A model generated the notes under the pieces. The model was given only the letters and a program-made list of their open reading frames with translations. It was not told the DNA's origin and ran no database searches. This document shows, piece by piece, positions 27,021 through 35,532 of a stretch of 64,000 bases of DNA (its first letter is position 1; each line of letters begins with the position of its first letter). The stretch is taken from assembly GCA_965641885.1 (NCBI GenBank), contig CBFFKJ010000002.1, positions 85,106 through 149,105 of the forward strand, given 5' to 3'. Both the position numbers and the translations under genes were made by a program. Source of the DNA: Pseudophaeobacter sp965641885 (GTDB taxonomy: Bacteria; Pseudomonadota; Alphaproteobacteria; Rhodobacterales; Rhodobacteraceae).

Positions 27021-27873
27021 TTCCGCCTCCTTTCAAAGCACGCAGCTCCTGACGCAGCGCCTTTATTTCTTCGTGCAACTCCAGCACATGCGCGTCGACA
27101 ACATCCGTTTCACGACGCACCAGATCGCGCAGTTGTTCAAACTCAGCTTCCGCCTCCGCCTCGGCTTCTGCCTCAACCGCCGACTGCATAGTGTTGACCA
27201 AAAGGCCGATAAAGAGATTGAGCACCGAAAAGGCCGTAATCACAATAAAGGGCACAAAGAAGGACCAGGCCATTGGATAGACTTCCATGACCGGCCGCAC
27301 GATCCCCATGGACCAGCTCTCCAGCGTCATGATCTGGAACAGCGAATAGAAGGACCGGCCAAGAGTGCCAAACCACACGTCAAAGGTCGCGCCGTACATC
27401 AGGGTCGCCATCACCGCAAAGACATAGAAAACGATCGAGATCATCACGATCACCGCTCCCATGCCTGGCAGCGCATCCAGCAGCGCCTGCACCACCTTTC
27501 GCATCTGCGGGATGACCGAGAGCAGTCGAAGCGCGCGAATAACCCGCAAGCCACGCAACGCCGACAGTCCTTGCTTGTCCGGCAGCAGGCCGACGCTCAC
27601 CACCAGCAGATCAAATATATTCCAGGCCGAGGAAAAAAACCGCAGCCCGTAGGCAAACAGTTTTAACGCCAGCTCCATCAGAAAGATTGCCAGCACCAGC
27701 TTGTCGACAACAGCCAGCAGACCACCGAGCTGCATCGTGACAGAATTCGAGGTGCTAAGGCCGAGAGTCACCGCATTGAAGATGATGATCCCCAAGATGG
27801 AATTGGTCACAACCGGGCGTTCGACAAAAATGCGGGCACGGTCCTGAAGGGTCGAGGAAGCTGTTTCGGCCAT
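27013..27873 (-). CDS. Voltage-gated sodium channel of the NaChBac (BacNav) family inside the T6SS operon
   Basis: Six-helix ion channel subunit of 286 residues that assembles as a tetramer. Helices S1-S4 lie at about 20-125; S4 carries arginines at 107, 110, 113 and 116 (RGLRVIRALRLL). The pore loop has the selectivity filter TLESWSM at 183-189, the BacNav signature for sodium, and S6 runs about 203-228 (FIVITAFSVLNLFIGLLVNT). The C terminus forms the usual acidic neck (EAEAEAEAEAE) and coiled coil (about 245-281). Its last codons, GGAGGCGGA, also form the ribosome site of the following sheath-fusion gene, and the two genes overlap by 8 bases. Why it sits between clpV and a sheath gene is unknown. 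The upstream ribosome site is weak. Confidence 0.94.
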   Translation of the reverse strand: MAETASSTLQDRARIFVERPVVTNSILGIIIFNAVTLGLSTSNSVTMQLGGLLAVVDKLVLAIFLMELALKLFAYGLRFFSSAWNIFDLLVVSVGLLPDKQGLSALRGLRVIRALRLLSVIPQMRKVVQALLDALPGMGAVIVMISIVFYVFAVMATLMYGATFDVWFGTLGRSFYSLFQIMTLESWSMGIVRPVMEVYPMAWSFFVPFIVITAFSVLNLFIGLLVNTMQSAVEAEAEAEAEAEFEQLRDLVRRETDVVDAHVLELHEEIKALRQELRALKGGGNG

Positions 27874-27949
27874 AAGATAAATCTACCGTTCTGCGGTGCA
27901 ATGCAGGGAGCGAGGGTCCGGGCAGACCGCCGCTCCCGAAAATCGGTGC

Positions 27950-30676
27950 CTAGTCATCAAAACTGTAAGAGAACGCCCCATCCGTCACGCCAATCTCTAC
28001 CTTGGCGATCTCCTGCCCCTGCATCAGGCGGCGCAGGAATTCGTTAGAGATATCAGGCAGCATAGAATTGGTGACGATGGCATCAATCATGCGGCCACCG
28101 CTTTCCAGCTCCTGGCACTGCTCGACAATCTTGTCGACCACCGCATCGGTATAGGAGAAGGGCACGCTGTGCGCCTCTTCCACCCGCTTTTTGATCCGGC
28201 CCAGCTGAAGTCTGGTGATTTTGCCAATCATATCGGGGCTGAGCGGAAAATAAGGGATCGTGACCAAACGCCCCAAAAGCGCCGCCGGGAATATCTTGAG
28301 CAATGGGTCGCGCAGCGCCTTGGCGATGCCTTCGGGCGCGGGCATCAGATCAGGGTCGGCGCACATGTCCATGATCATGTCAGAGCCGGCATTCGACGTC
28401 AGCAGGATCAGGGTATTTTTGAAATCAATCACCCGGCCCTCGCCATCCTCCATCACGCCTTTGTCAAAGACCTGAAAAAAGACCTCGTGCACATCCGGGT
28501 GGGCCTTTTCGACCTCGTCCAGCAGCACCACGGAATAGGGTTTGCGCCGGACGGCCTCGGTCAGAACGCCGCCTTCGCCGTAGCCAACATAACCCGGAGG
28601 CGCGCCTTTCAGCGAGCTGACGGTATGAGCCTCTTGGTATTCCGACATATTGATGGTGATGACGTTTTGTTCGCCACCATACAAGACCTCGGCCAGCGCC
28701 AGCGCGGTCTCGGTTTTGCCGACCCCCGAGGTGCCCGCAAGCATAAAGACCCCGATGGGTTTGTTGGGATTGTCGAGCCCGGCGCGGCTGGTCTGGATCC
28801 GCTTTGAGATCATCTTCATCGCGTGATCCTGACCGATCACCCGTTTGGCCAAATGCTCTTCGAGATTCAAAATGGTGTCGAGCTCATCCTTGACCATGCG
28901 ACCGACCGGAATGCCGGTCCAGTCGCCCACCACAGATGCAATCGCCTGATGGTCGACAATGGGCAGGATCAAAGCACTGTCGTCCTGCAAAACCTCCAGT
29001 TCGGCATTTTTGTCCTTGAGCTGTTGCATCAGGGCTGCACGCTCTTCTGGCGAAAGCGGGCTTTCGACAGCGCCCTCCGATACGGTCTCTCCAGCATCAG
29101 CCGAGGCGTCAACGGGCGCGGCCCCCTCCCGGAGTTTGGCGCGCAGGTCGAGGATCTCCTGCACAACCTGTTTTTCCTTATCCCAGCGCTCTGTCAGCCC
29201 GGCAAGGCGCGTTTCTTCAGCCGCCTTGGCCAGGGTGACCGCCTCGCGACGATCCCCGACATCATAGCCTGCGGTCTCGTCCCGGCCGATGATCTGCAAC
29301 TCGGTCGTAAGGGCTTCAATCCGGCGTTGGCTGTCATCTACCTCAGCCGGAACCGCATGTTGGCTGACCGCCACGCGCGCGCAGGCGGTGTCCAGCAGAC
29401 TGACGGATTTATCCGGCAGTTGCCGCGCCGGGATATAGCGCGCCGACAGGGTGACCGCCGCCTCGATCCCCTCGTCCAGCACCTGCACCCGGTGGTGCGC
29501 CTCCAGCATCGACGCAATGCCCCGCATCATCAGGATCGCCTTTGGCACCGAAGGCTCGTCAATCTTGACCACCTGAAAACGCCGGGTCAGGGCCGGGTCT
29601 TTTTCGATGTATTTCTTGTATTCCGCCCAGGTCGTGGCGCCGATGGTGCGCAGGGTGCCGCGCGCCAGCGCAGGTTTCAACAGATTGGCCGCATCGCCGG
29701 TGCCCGCAGCCCCCCCGGCCCCCACCAGGGTGTGCGTCTCATCAATGAACATCACGATGGGCTCGGCGCTGGCCTGCACCTCGTCAATGACCTGGCGCAG
29801 GCGGTTTTCAAATTCGCCCTTCATCGAGGCCCCGGCCTGCAACAGACCGATGTCCAACACCAGGAGCCGTACGTTTTGTAGTGCAGGTGGCACATCGCCG
29901 CGCGCAATCCGCAAGGCAAAGCCTTCGACCACCGCCGTCTTGCCGACCCCTGCTTCACCGGTGAGGATGGGGTTGTTCTGCCGCCGCCGCATCAGGATAT
30001 CCACGATCTGGCGGATCTCTTCGTCACGACCCACAATCGGGTCAATCTCACCATTGCGCGCCTGCTCGGTCAAATCGGTGCAGAACTGCTCCAGCGCCTC
30101 GCCCTTGCCCATGGCGCCGGGGGCCATGGCACCCGAAGCTTCGCCCGGCTCAGCACCGCCGCCGCTGACGCTGCTGCCATCCTGCGCCGACATTGCCGCC
30201 TCGGGTGAGCCATCTGTGGCCGCTACAAAATTATCCGCCAGATCATCAGCGCCAATCCGGGCCAGTTCAGGGGACATTGAGGCCAGGATATTGCGCAGGG
30301 CCGGCGTCTTCAGCATGCCCAACAGCAGATAGCCGCTGCGCACCTGATTGGCGGAATACAGCAGCGAGCCCCAGACCCAGCCGCGCTCCATCGCGTCCAT
30401 CAAATGGTCACTCAGGTCTGAGATCGCCGAGGCGCCGCGCGGCAGCATATCCAGGGCCCGGGTCAGCTCACTGGCGATCTTGCCTGTGTCGAGATCGTAA
30501 TGCGCGATGATGCGATGCAGATCACTGTCCTGCTGCGCCAGCAGCTGATGCATCCAGTGAACCAGCTCGACATAGGGATTGCCGCGCATCTTGCAAAACA
30601 CGGTGGCCCCTTCGACGGCCTGATAGCCCAGTTTGTTGAGCTTGCCAAATAGCGCTACACGGCTGATCTCGGTCAT
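27950..30676 (-). CDS. clpV: T6SS sheath-recycling AAA+ ATPase ClpV (TssH)
   Basis: 908 residues. It disassembles contracted TssBC sheath by threading TssC. The N domain (about 1-155) has the ClpV-type helical repeats; a Gly/Ala/Pro-rich linker follows. The first AAA+ domain has GEAGVGKT and FIDETHTLVGAGG, then an M-domain-like coiled coil (about 420-545), then the second AAA+ domain with GTSGVGKT and VVLLDEVEKAHPDV. The glycine-rich GGAAGTGDAANLLKPALARG motif is typical of ClpV rather than ClpB. The start has GGGAG upstream. The gene is followed by the sodium channel after 76 bases. Confidence 0.97.
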   Translation of the reverse strand: MTEISRVALFGKLNKLGYQAVEGATVFCKMRGNPYVELVHWMHQLLAQQDSDLHRIIAHYDLDTGKIASELTRALDMLPRGASAISDLSDHLMDAMERGWVWGSLLYSANQVRSGYLLLGMLKTPALRNILASMSPELARIGADDLADNFVAATDGSPEAAMSAQDGSSVSGGGAEPGEASGAMAPGAMGKGEALEQFCTDLTEQARNGEIDPIVGRDEEIRQIVDILMRRRQNNPILTGEAGVGKTAVVEGFALRIARGDVPPALQNVRLLVLDIGLLQAGASMKGEFENRLRQVIDEVQASAEPIVMFIDETHTLVGAGGAAGTGDAANLLKPALARGTLRTIGATTWAEYKKYIEKDPALTRRFQVVKIDEPSVPKAILMMRGIASMLEAHHRVQVLDEGIEAAVTLSARYIPARQLPDKSVSLLDTACARVAVSQHAVPAEVDDSQRRIEALTTELQIIGRDETAGYDVGDRREAVTLAKAAEETRLAGLTERWDKEKQVVQEILDLRAKLREGAAPVDASADAGETVSEGAVESPLSPEERAALMQQLKDKNAELEVLQDDSALILPIVDHQAIASVVGDWTGIPVGRMVKDELDTILNLEEHLAKRVIGQDHAMKMISKRIQTSRAGLDNPNKPIGVFMLAGTSGVGKTETALALAEVLYGGEQNVITINMSEYQEAHTVSSLKGAPPGYVGYGEGGVLTEAVRRKPYSVVLLDEVEKAHPDVHEVFFQVFDKGVMEDGEGRVIDFKNTLILLTSNAGSDMIMDMCADPDLMPAPEGIAKALRDPLLKIFPAALLGRLVTIPYFPLSPDMIGKITRLQLGRIKKRVEEAHSVPFSYTDAVVDKIVEQCQELESGGRMIDAIVTNSMLPDISNEFLRRLMQGQEIAKVEIGVTDGAFSYSFDD

Positions 30677-30703
30677 GTCACTTCGCTCCCTAAAGTCATT
30701 TTT

Positions 30704-31756
30704 TTAAGTCCCCGAGCTCAGGCCGGGGTACAGATACAAATCATCAACATCCGCTTGGTCCGCGTCCGGGTCAGTGCGGCTGCGGATCCAGCTGGTATGG
30801 CCAAGGCGGGTCATCCCCCCCAAGCTCGCCCTTGGGACCGCATCGCCCGCCAGAACCAGGTTCACATCCCAATCGAGGAAATCGCCCACGTAGCTGCGCA
30901 CAGCCGAGCGCAGACGATCCAGCGCCGCCCCGCCCGGCAACAGACGCTCATACTCCTGCAGCGACAAAGGGCCGATGCGCAGGCGGAACTTGGCAGAGCG
31001 GCTCCAGACCTTTTCGCCCACGCTTGTAGTGTGACCCAGTCCAGACTGCCCTTGACCCAACTGACTCCGGCCCAGCTGCCAGCGATCATCCGGCTCCAGC
31101 TGCAGCCAGCTGCCAACGAACTCTTCCAGATGCACCGGCACCCGAAAGAAGTCAGACAGAATGGCCACAAGCCCGGCAGGCGTCTTGGTGCCCTGGCCCA
31201 GAATGCCGGCAAAATGCAGCTTGGCCAGGTCCGGCATCTCATCCCGGTCGCGCAGCCCTTTGCCGTGATAGCCCGCTAAGGCCGCAACCCTGTCGGCTAT
31301 CGGATCCTCGTCGCGGTCAAAACTCACCGCCGGGGCGCCTTCGGTCCAGGCGCGATAGAGCAGCGACATCATCCGATGCGTCAGCATATCGGCAAAGCCC
31401 ACCAGCGTCGGGTCGCGGTGGTTACGTTTGCGGTCGCGGGCGTATTCAGTCAGATGCAGCGGCAGCGGGCCTTGCGGGCCAAACAACCCAAAGAACCGAT
31501 TGGTGAGCCGCGCAGGCCCTTCTTTGGTTGCCGGGGTAAAATCCGCAATGGTTGAGGGCGGAAACGCCAGCTCAGCCTCCTGGCCCAGTCGCAAAGGATC
31601 CTCGCGCGGCCGACGGCTTTCGCCGAGGCGCGGATAGTCAGAATAATGCGCCTCCAATACCCGCATCGCCTGAAAAACATGGTGTTCTTCAGGTGCTTCG
31701 ACCAACCGGTCAAAGAGACTCAGATCATCCGTCCCAGACCCTTTTGTGGTCGCCAT
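30704..31756 (-). CDS. tssG: T6SS baseplate protein TssG
   Basis: 350 residues. Baseplate wedge subunit that binds TssF, TssE and TssK. Family marks are FQAMRVLEAHYSD near the start, RFFGLFGPQGPLPLHLTEYA in the first third, and the ending with GDAVPRASLGG then LGHTSWI. The start lies inside tssF (37-base overlap), indicating coupling in the usual tssE-tssF-tssG order. The stop is 27 bases before clpV. Confidence 0.96.
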   Translation of the reverse strand: MATTKGSGTDDLSLFDRLVEAPEEHHVFQAMRVLEAHYSDYPRLGESRRPREDPLRLGQEAELAFPPSTIADFTPATKEGPARLTNRFFGLFGPQGPLPLHLTEYARDRKRNHRDPTLVGFADMLTHRMMSLLYRAWTEGAPAVSFDRDEDPIADRVAALAGYHGKGLRDRDEMPDLAKLHFAGILGQGTKTPAGLVAILSDFFRVPVHLEEFVGSWLQLEPDDRWQLGRSQLGQGQSGLGHTTSVGEKVWSRSAKFRLRIGPLSLQEYERLLPGGAALDRLRSAVRSYVGDFLDWDVNLVLAGDAVPRASLGGMTRLGHTSWIRSRTDPDADQADVDDLYLYPGLSSGT

Positions 31757-33597
31757 CTGGCGATTTCCCCTCGTTTTTCGGTTGTCAGAACCGTTTCCGT
31801 GAATGAGTTGATGCTGGCGTAGCCGTGGAAAAACCGTTCCAGAACCGCTCCCAGCGCGTAGATATTGCTGCCTTCAAAAAAGCTCTCGTCAAAGCCGATG
31901 GAGATTTCCATGCCGCGCACCGCTGTTGACAGGATCTCGTCGCTCATCCGGCGCACGATGGGCCGGCTGCTGACTGAGACGATGCCTTCAAGCTGTTTTT
32001 CCGTGACCCGATTGCCCAATGGCGCGTAAAGTCCGACCAGCTCGCGCAGGGCTTCGGCGGCCTGGCCGCGACCGCTGTCGGCAATCGACACATAGTTGAG
32101 GCTGAGGTGCGAAATCAGCCGCCAGGCGGTGTCGCCCTGCCCCAATGAGGGATGTGGCCGTGTCGGAGAGATCGCAAGGCTGATCCGTTTCACCGGCCCG
32201 CCTTCGGGCAAATGAAAGACGTTCTCATTGCCCGTCGCCAGCAGCAGCGGCAAATCACGGTTGGTGCACAGCGCCTGCACTGCCAGTTGTTCGAGATCCG
32301 CCCCATAGGGAGCCTGTCTACGATCCACCAGGGTCAGATAGACCTCAGAGCCCAGATAGGACGAGCGCACCCCGCGCAGACGTTCCTTTTCAGAGCGTTC
32401 CCGCATGCGGCGCTTCAGCGTGTAATAGGCCGGATGGCTTTCCCCGGATGCGGTAAAATCATCAGCCGAATAAAACGGGCGGAACTCAACATCATCGGCC
32501 CCCTCGCCGCTGATGCCGGTCACTTTTTTGAGCGCGTAGATCTCAAAGTCGAGGCCCGCAGTGCGATTGGGAATGACCTGATGTTCGGTGTCGCGCGTGG
32601 TCAGGCGCACCCTGTCGCAGCGCTTTTCAAACAGGTTGACCGCAGGAATTGTATTGAGCTGGAAAACCTCGGGCATCACCACGGGTGCCACCTCGCGCAT
32701 GCCTTCGCGCAGAGGGATATAGAGATCCACCTCAGCGCCCGCCGCCTGCTGCAATGCCGGGCGCAGGCCCTGCAGCTCAACAAAGCGAAACCGCTCTGGC
32801 ATGGCAAAGAATTCCTGCAACAGGCGATAGCCGTCAAACACCCGCGCGGGCACCGGCAGCAATGCCTCTTCGCGCGAAAAGCCCTTTTGCACCACACGCC
32901 CCTCGGGCAGTGGCAGATGCCAGTCGGCACGCCGATCGGTGGAGCGCGCAACAATGCCCTGCACCTGGGTGCACAGCAGCTCTAGCAGGGGCCAGCTGTT
33001 GCCCGCCGCATTGCCGAGATAGATCTGCAGGCGGTCCATATCGAGATCCCGCAGCGCCTCGCCATCGGTGCGTTTCAGGCGCAGGCGAATACCGGCGCGG
33101 GCCTCATAGCCCGCAGCCACACCTGCCGCGACCAGATCGCCGCGCCCGTCGATATACTGCGCCTCGCTGATTTCAAGCGGCCAAAGGGTGAGGTCTGCTG
33201 CGGTACGAAACTCGCAAGGGTTCTGCTCTCCCTCGTGGAGGCGCGAGCGCAATACAGAGCCCCGTGGCATCAGATAGCCGCTCTTCACCGCAGAGTTGCT
33301 CGGGTCCGGCTCAAAAGACGCAATCATCATCGACGGCGTTGGCGCCAGATAATGCGGGTAGATGATTTCCAGCAGGTTGGAGGTGAAATTTGGATATTGC
33401 AGCTCAAGCTCAAGCTGCACCCGCGCCGACAGAAAGGCGACACCTTCCAGCAGGCGTTCCACATAGGGATCAAGAACCTCGACCCCCTCCATCCCAAGCC
33501 TTGAGGCGATCTTTGGGTAGGCGGCAGCAAATTCCGCACCCATATCGCGCAGGTAATTCAGCTCGGTTTCATAATGGCCCAGCAGACGGGTATCCAT
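31720..33597 (-). CDS. tssF: T6SS baseplate protein TssF
   Basis: 625 residues. Wedge protein of the baseplate, distantly related to phage T4 gp6. The opening DTRLLGHYETELNYLRDMGAEFAAAYPKIA is typical in its core (YYExELxYLRxxGxEFA), and RLLEGVAFLSARVQLELE and the late FTASGESHPAYYTLKRR and RGMEISIGFDESFFEGSNIY also match the family. The ATG follows the tssE stop with no gap (TGAATG). Confidence 0.97.
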   Translation of the reverse strand: MDTRLLGHYETELNYLRDMGAEFAAAYPKIASRLGMEGVEVLDPYVERLLEGVAFLSARVQLELELQYPNFTSNLLEIIYPHYLAPTPSMMIASFEPDPSNSAVKSGYLMPRGSVLRSRLHEGEQNPCEFRTAADLTLWPLEISEAQYIDGRGDLVAAGVAAGYEARAGIRLRLKRTDGEALRDLDMDRLQIYLGNAAGNSWPLLELLCTQVQGIVARSTDRRADWHLPLPEGRVVQKGFSREEALLPVPARVFDGYRLLQEFFAMPERFRFVELQGLRPALQQAAGAEVDLYIPLREGMREVAPVVMPEVFQLNTIPAVNLFEKRCDRVRLTTRDTEHQVIPNRTAGLDFEIYALKKVTGISGEGADDVEFRPFYSADDFTASGESHPAYYTLKRRMRERSEKERLRGVRSSYLGSEVYLTLVDRRQAPYGADLEQLAVQALCTNRDLPLLLATGNENVFHLPEGGPVKRISLAISPTRPHPSLGQGDTAWRLISHLSLNYVSIADSGRGQAAEALRELVGLYAPLGNRVTEKQLEGIVSVSSRPIVRRMSDEILSTAVRGMEISIGFDESFFEGSNIYALGAVLERFFHGYASINSFTETVLTTEKRGEIARWRPQKGLGRMI

Positions 33598-34095
33598 TCA
33601 GATGCCCCTTTCCATCTTGACCTCACCGGTGGTCACATCAACCTTGCTGCGCAGATAGAGCTCAAGCGGCATGGGTTGCGCCCACATGTCAGCGCGAATA
33701 TCCAGGCCAATGGTCATGCCCGTCACCTCAACATCGCCAATCAACTGCACATCCACAGTGCCCTCAATGATGCGCGGCTCAAAACTAGTTACCGCCTGCT
33801 CAATTGACCGCCGGATCTTTTCGGCCTTTTCAGTCGTGGAATACTCGCCCGTCACCTCGCTCAGTCCGTAGTTCAGCACCGAGACGGCCGCAGAAGGGTA
33901 GCGATCAGCGTCAATCATCTGCCCGGCGTTGTGCGTGTTCAGCAACCAGGACAAGTCCCGCTGTATGATCTCGCGCAAGCGGTTCAGATCAATCACCCGG
34001 CTGTCCCGGCTCTCCTTGCGATTCGTCGGCTCATTGTCGGTCAGCCTGTCCAACAGCGAAGGCTGCAGCCGCTCGGCGAGCATCTTGTCAGACAT
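33598..34095 (-). CDS. tssE: T6SS baseplate protein TssE (gp25-like)
   Basis: 165 residues, the gp25-type protein that starts sheath polymerisation at the baseplate. It contains LQPSLLDRLTDNEP near the start and the ending EVTGMTIGLDIRAD, LELYLRSKVDVTTG with the conserved gp25 fold. I chose the ATG at 34095: it has AAGG eight bases upstream and overlaps the tagJ stop by 8 bases (ATGTCTGA). A longer reading from a TTG at 34116 adds seven residues with no support. Confidence 0.94.
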   Translation of the reverse strand: MSDKMLAERLQPSLLDRLTDNEPTNRKESRDSRVIDLNRLREIIQRDLSWLLNTHNAGQMIDADRYPSAAVSVLNYGLSEVTGEYSTTEKAEKIRRSIEQAVTSFEPRIIEGTVDVQLIGDVEVTGMTIGLDIRADMWAQPMPLELYLRSKVDVTTGEVKMERGI

Positions 34096-34900
34096 CGATG
34101 TCGCCTTCGGCATCAATCTGCAACAATCGGATATCCATCAGCGGATAGTCCTGCTCACCGATGGTCAAAAGCCGCTGGCCGAGCCCGGTATAGGCGCCGT
34201 CTCCGGCATCCTGCCAAAGGGTCGTGCGCGCCAGTTTTGCCGCCGCATCCGAGGCTTCGCTGCCCGGATAGCGCGTCGGGATCAGCACCGCCAGGGCGCC
34301 TTCATTTGCCAGCGTCAGGGTGCCGGCCATCCAGACCGTGTCGCGCAAATCGCTGGGCTCGTCGATTTCAAGCTTTTGGATCTGGGCAAAGGGCAGCCAG
34401 AAATACCGCCCGTTCAGGATCACCTCCAGAACCGGACCCAGACGCATATCCGCATCTGCAATCCACTCAAACCGCGTACCGTCGATGCTGCCCGCACTGG
34501 TAGGAGCAGCAGCATAGGCCGCGTCCCGCAACTCTGCCGCCTGCGACGCATGCCCCCGCGCCAATAGTTTTTGCGCTTCGATCAGCTGCGCCAGCCAGGC
34601 CTCCGGCTCGCCCAAAATCAGCGGGTCTTTTTCACCCTTAAAAACCTTTTCGCGATACACCTCACAGAGGATGGCCTCGCGGTAGGCCTGCGCCATGATC
34701 ATGGCTGCGGGATCCAGTTCAGCACTGAGCCGCAGCTGCGCCACCGCACGTTTCCAGTCGCCCAGAATACAGAGCAGCTGAAACAGAAAAATCCGCAGCT
34801 TTGCGTTGGACGGGTCAGCACGCACCTTCTCCTGCAGGGCCAACAGAGCCTGGTTCGGATCACCAGCCCGCAAATGCTCTTCAGGGATCACAGGGCTCAT
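34088..34900 (-). CDS. tagJ: T6SS accessory protein TagJ (ImpE/SciE family)
   Basis: 270 residues. TagJ binds the N-terminal helix of TssB in some T6SSs and may modulate ClpV-driven sheath recycling. It starts with TPR-like helices (ALLALQEKVRADPSNAKLRIFLFQLLCILGDW in part) and ends with the ImpE beta domain (IDGTRFEWIADADMRLGPVLE; RYFWLPFAQIQKLEI; DLRDTVWM). The ATG at 34900 has GGAG eight bases upstream. It lies downstream of the hairpin that follows hcp, so its transcription relies on read-through or on a promoter not recognised here. Confidence 0.94.
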   Translation of the reverse strand: MSPVIPEEHLRAGDPNQALLALQEKVRADPSNAKLRIFLFQLLCILGDWKRAVAQLRLSAELDPAAMIMAQAYREAILCEVYREKVFKGEKDPLILGEPEAWLAQLIEAQKLLARGHASQAAELRDAAYAAAPTSAGSIDGTRFEWIADADMRLGPVLEVILNGRYFWLPFAQIQKLEIDEPSDLRDTVWMAGTLTLANEGALAVLIPTRYPGSEASDAAAKLARTTLWQDAGDGAYTGLGQRLLTIGEQDYPLMDIRLLQIDAEGDIDV

Positions 34901-34940
34901 GGTCACAACTCCGCCGTCTAAACAGGAAAATCAAAAGAAA

Positions 34941-34965
34941 CCCCGGGCGTGTGACACGCCCGGGG
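34941..34965 (-). terminator. Hairpin after hcp, probable partial terminator
   Basis: A perfect 11-bp GC-rich stem (CCCCGGGCGTG with CACGCCCGGGG) around a 3-nt loop. On the minus strand it is followed by a T-rich stretch (TTTCTTTTGATTTTCC). It stands 9 bases after the hcp stop and before tagJ, so it should stop or stabilise the hcp end of the transcript and allow more Hcp than downstream baseplate proteins. Confidence 0.8.
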
Positions 34966-34974
34966 AAGTGCAAA

Positions 34975-35478
34975 TCAATACTCGAATTTGCCGGTTTGAA
35001 CATTCCATTGGAATACAACCGGGCTTTCCAGTTTACCAGACTTCTGGTTGGTCGATTTGTAGGTATGTTCAAGCGCCACATAGGCCAGCGACCAAGTCTC
35101 TTCCGGAATGCCATCTTCACTGGCAGAGATCGAATAGCTGTCGATCACCACATCCTTGAGCTTCCACTCGGAATAGGCCAGCAGACCCTCTGCCTGGGCG
35201 TCGCCAGAGCGGCACCAGTGCATGATGATTTCAGGACGGACCGTGCCGTTTGCCACCGATTTGGCAAGGTTGTTGGACGCTTTGCCCATTTGCGACGTCA
35301 ACTCGATCTTGCCGAAGTTGGAATTCGCATGCATCCGTTGCGACGACCCGAGATCGGTCATTTCAACGGCGCGTTCCACATTCCAGTTGGCAGACTGAAT
35401 CACGATCCAGTTCTTGTGCTTATCTTCCGTGGCATCGCCTGCGATGTCCGAAATCTCCAAAAACATATTTGCAGCCAT
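34975..35478 (-). CDS. hcp: T6SS inner tube protein Hcp (TssD)
   Basis: 167 residues. Hcp hexamer rings stack to form the T6SS tube and are exported with effectors. Family marks are MFLEISDIAGDATEDKHKNW near the start (core FLxIxDIxGdatDxxH), the hcp strand VTSQMGKASNNLAK region and WSLAYVALEHTY near the end. AAAGGA six bases upstream supports the start. It is a single-domain Hcp without effector extension. It is set off from tssC by 54 bases and from tagJ by a strong hairpin. Confidence 0.96.
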   Translation of the reverse strand: MAANMFLEISDIAGDATEDKHKNWIVIQSANWNVERAVEMTDLGSSQRMHANSNFGKIELTSQMGKASNNLAKSVANGTVRPEIIMHWCRSGDAQAEGLLAYSEWKLKDVVIDSYSISASEDGIPEETWSLAYVALEHTYKSTNQKSGKLESPVVFQWNVQTGKFEY

Positions 35479-35532
35479 TTGCTATCCTTTCAAACGTAAC
35501 TGATTGACAAAAATTGAGGCCAGAGTGGTTCG

